Shown here: piece by piece, positions 5,636-7,271 of the stretch
How positions within the stretch are numbered: the stretch's first letter is position 1
Layout: each line of letters begins with the position of its first letter
Assembly (NCBI GenBank): GCA_947174685.1
Contig: CAMWJY010000037.1
Location: 1-7,271 of the forward strand
DNA length: 7,271 nucleotides
Direction: 5' to 3'
Origin: an uncultured Mollicutes bacterium
Lineage (GTDB): Bacteria; Bacillota_I; Bacilli_A; Acholeplasmatales; Anaeroplasmataceae
Program-made: the position numbers and the translations under genes
The notes under the pieces: generated by a model
What the model saw: the letters and a program-made list of their open reading frames with translations, nothing else
Database searches by the model: none
What the model was told of the DNA's origin: nothing

Positions 5636-7271
5636 ATGAAGGAGAAGGAAGTAAAATATACTCCTATGATGGAGCAGTATTTAGAAATAAAAAAAGATTA
5701 TCCAGATACTATATTATTTTATAGAGTTGGTGACTTCTATGAAATGTTTTTTGAGGATGCTCATACAGGGGCAAAGGAGCTTGAGCTTGCATTAACTGGT
5801 AAGGATGCAGGTGTTAAAGAAAGGGTCCCTATGTGTGGCGTCCCTTTTCATGCTTATGAGCCTTATGCAGAACGCTTAATTTCTAAGGGGTATAAGGTAG
5901 CTATAGTTGAACAGGTTGAGGATCCAAGGGCTGCCAAAGGGATTGTTAAGCGTGGTGTAGTTAAGATTATTACCCCCGGAACTTTAGATTCTGGATTAAA
6001 CGATAAGGAAAATAACTATATTGCAGGACTTCATCAAATCAAAAGAGACTATGCTTTATGCTACTGTGATCTATCTACAGGAGAAGGGTATATCACAAGA
6101 TTTAGTAGCTTTGATGTACTTGCAAATGAGATTTTATCCTTGCATATTAAAGAAATTGTCATTCAGGAAGGCTATCAAAATGGTAGACTATCAGAATTTA
6201 TAAAACAAAATCAGATTGTTCTATCTAGTGTAAAGGATGCAAAAATCCCATCTGGCTTAGAGACAATTGTTTGTTATGTAGAAGAAGAATATCATCCTGC
6301 TGTAGGAGTAATTTTACATTATTTTATTGAAACGAAAAAGCAAATGCCTTCTCATTTGAAGCCAGTTCAAAACTATATCCATGAAGCCTATTTACATCTA
6401 GATGCTTTTACAAAGAAGAATCTAGAAATCTGTGAAACCTTGAGATATAACAATAAGTCTGGTTCTTTATTATGGCATTTAGACCATTGTGAAACAGCAA
6501 TGGGTTCAAGAATGCTACATAAATGGTTAGATAAGCCTTTATTAGATGTTTCGATGATTAATAAAAGATTAGATTTTATTGAATGCTTTAACCATCACTA
6601 TTTAGAAAAGGCTCAAATCAAGGAATACTTTAAAAGTGTATATGATTTAGAGCGTATCATTGGTAGAATTGCCTCTGGTAATGCCAATGCTAAGGATTTA
6701 GTGTGGCTAAGAAAATCCTTACAATATATTCCTGAAATAAAAAATCTAATATCAAATCTAGATTTAGCTACTGCAAAAGACTATGCAGAAGAGATTTTAG
6801 ATCATCAAGAGCTATTTGCTATACTATCAAATGCCTTAGTAGATAATCCACCTTTAAGTATCAAGGAGGGTGGAATGATTAAGGATGGCTTTGATGAAAA
6901 GCTAGATGAAATCAAATCCATTTTACTTAATAGTAAGGAATGGATATTAAATTATGAAAAAAGTCAAAAGGAATTAACTGGAATTAAAACTCTTAAGGTA
7001 GGCTATAATCGTGTAACAGGCTATTACATCGAGGTTTCTAAGGGCGCTATCGCAAATCTTCCTGAGGATATTGGCTATGAAAGAAGAGCTACTCTAGCTA
7101 ATGCGGAGCGTTTTATTTCTAAGGAATTAAAAGAATATGAAGATATCGTTCTTCACTCTAATGATCAAATTGTTTCTATTGAATATGAAATCTTTAGTAA
7201 GCTAAGAGAGATTGCCTCTACCTATATTACCTCCTTACAAAATCTAGCAGATCATCTAGCTACGATTGATT
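5636..7271 (+). CDS. mutS: DNA mismatch repair protein MutS, N-terminal 545 codons (cut by window end)
   Basis: The frame is open from ATG 5636 to the last base. MutS dimers bind mispaired or looped DNA and start mismatch repair together with MutL. The N-terminal mismatch-binding domain is clear: YTPMMEQYLEIKKDYPD, then LFYRVGDFYEMFFEDA with the Phe-x-Glu that contacts the mismatch at F34-Y35-E36, then VPMCGVPFHA and GYKVAIVEQVEDP, ending with KRGVVKIITPGT. Connector and core domains follow (NLEICETLR, then TAMGSRMLHKWLDKPLL, then DLERIIGRIASGNANAKDL). The clamp region has KVGYNRVTGYYIEVSK and TLANAERFISKELKEYE. The window ends just before the Walker-type ATPase domain, so about 300 residues of a usual ~850-residue protein are missing. 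The start at 5636 is supported by AAGAGGT; M11 and M12 are alternative but lack a site. Confidence 0.96.
   Translation, partial: MKEKEVKYTPMMEQYLEIKKDYPDTILFYRVGDFYEMFFEDAHTGAKELELALTGKDAGVKERVPMCGVPFHAYEPYAERLISKGYKVAIVEQVEDPRAAKGIVKRGVVKIITPGTLDSGLNDKENNYIAGLHQIKRDYALCYCDLSTGEGYITRFSSFDVLANEILSLHIKEIVIQEGYQNGRLSEFIKQNQIVLSSVKDAKIPSGLETIVCYVEEEYHPAVGVILHYFIETKKQMPSHLKPVQNYIHEAYLHLDAFTKKNLEICETLRYNNKSGSLLWHLDHCETAMGSRMLHKWLDKPLLDVSMINKRLDFIECFNHHYLEKAQIKEYFKSVYDLERIIGRIASGNANAKDLVWLRKSLQYIPEIKNLISNLDLATAKDYAEEILDHQELFAILSNALVDNPPLSIKEGGMIKDGFDEKLDEIKSILLNSKEWILNYEKSQKELTGIKTLKVGYNRVTGYYIEVSKGAIANLPEDIGYERRATLANAERFISKELKEYEDIVLHSNDQIVSIEYEIFSKLREIASTYITSLQNLADHLATID

Noticed and set aside
6021..6203. 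Short forward frame inside mutS
   Set aside because: It lies out of frame within the clear MutS coding sequence and resembles no family.
1..7271. CRISPR arrays, tRNA or rRNA genes, insertion sequences
   Set aside because: No regularly spaced repeats, no tRNA-like or rRNA sequence, and no transposase or terminal inverted repeats with target duplications were seen.

Overview
The window is AT-rich DNA from a low-GC Gram-positive bacterium. The proteins read as ordinary Bacillota products, the ribosome binding sites are strong AGGAGG-like ones, and tryptophan is TGG while TGA serves as a stop (pflA ends in TGA), so this is not the Mycoplasma code. An AT-rich lineage of Bacilli such as Erysipelotrichia, RF39-like or Acholeplasma-like bacteria would fit. 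That placement is an inference from style, not from a search. All supported genes are on the + strand.

Bases 1-252 form a leader or intergenic region with inverted repeats and two TATAAT boxes but no convincing gene. Bases 253-3261 form a compact anaerobic pyruvate-metabolism operon: pflA (activating enzyme), then a pyruvate formate-lyase encoded in two pieces. The first piece is a 676-residue catalytic body with the Cys-Cys active site (C407/C408). The second is a separate 76-residue protein carrying the glycyl-radical loop RVSGY (G51). Together they equal one normal PFL of about 750-760 residues, cut in the linker before the radical domain. A Rho-independent terminator at 3273-3297 closes the operon.

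Bases 3298-3484 hold an 18-bp perfect palindrome and a good promoter candidate. They lead into a 713-residue protein of unknown function (3485-5626) with two SAP/HeH-like helical motifs, a long charged low-complexity middle and a single C-terminal membrane helix. Nine bases after its stop codon starts mutS (5636 to the window end, 545 codons, ATPase domain outside the window), so the two are probably co-transcribed.

Working model: PflA makes the glycyl radical on the small separate subunit, which must dock into the large subunit before pyruvate plus CoA can be converted to acetyl-CoA plus formate. The split PFL is the most notable thing here. The tail-anchored SAP-like protein coupled to mutS is the second.
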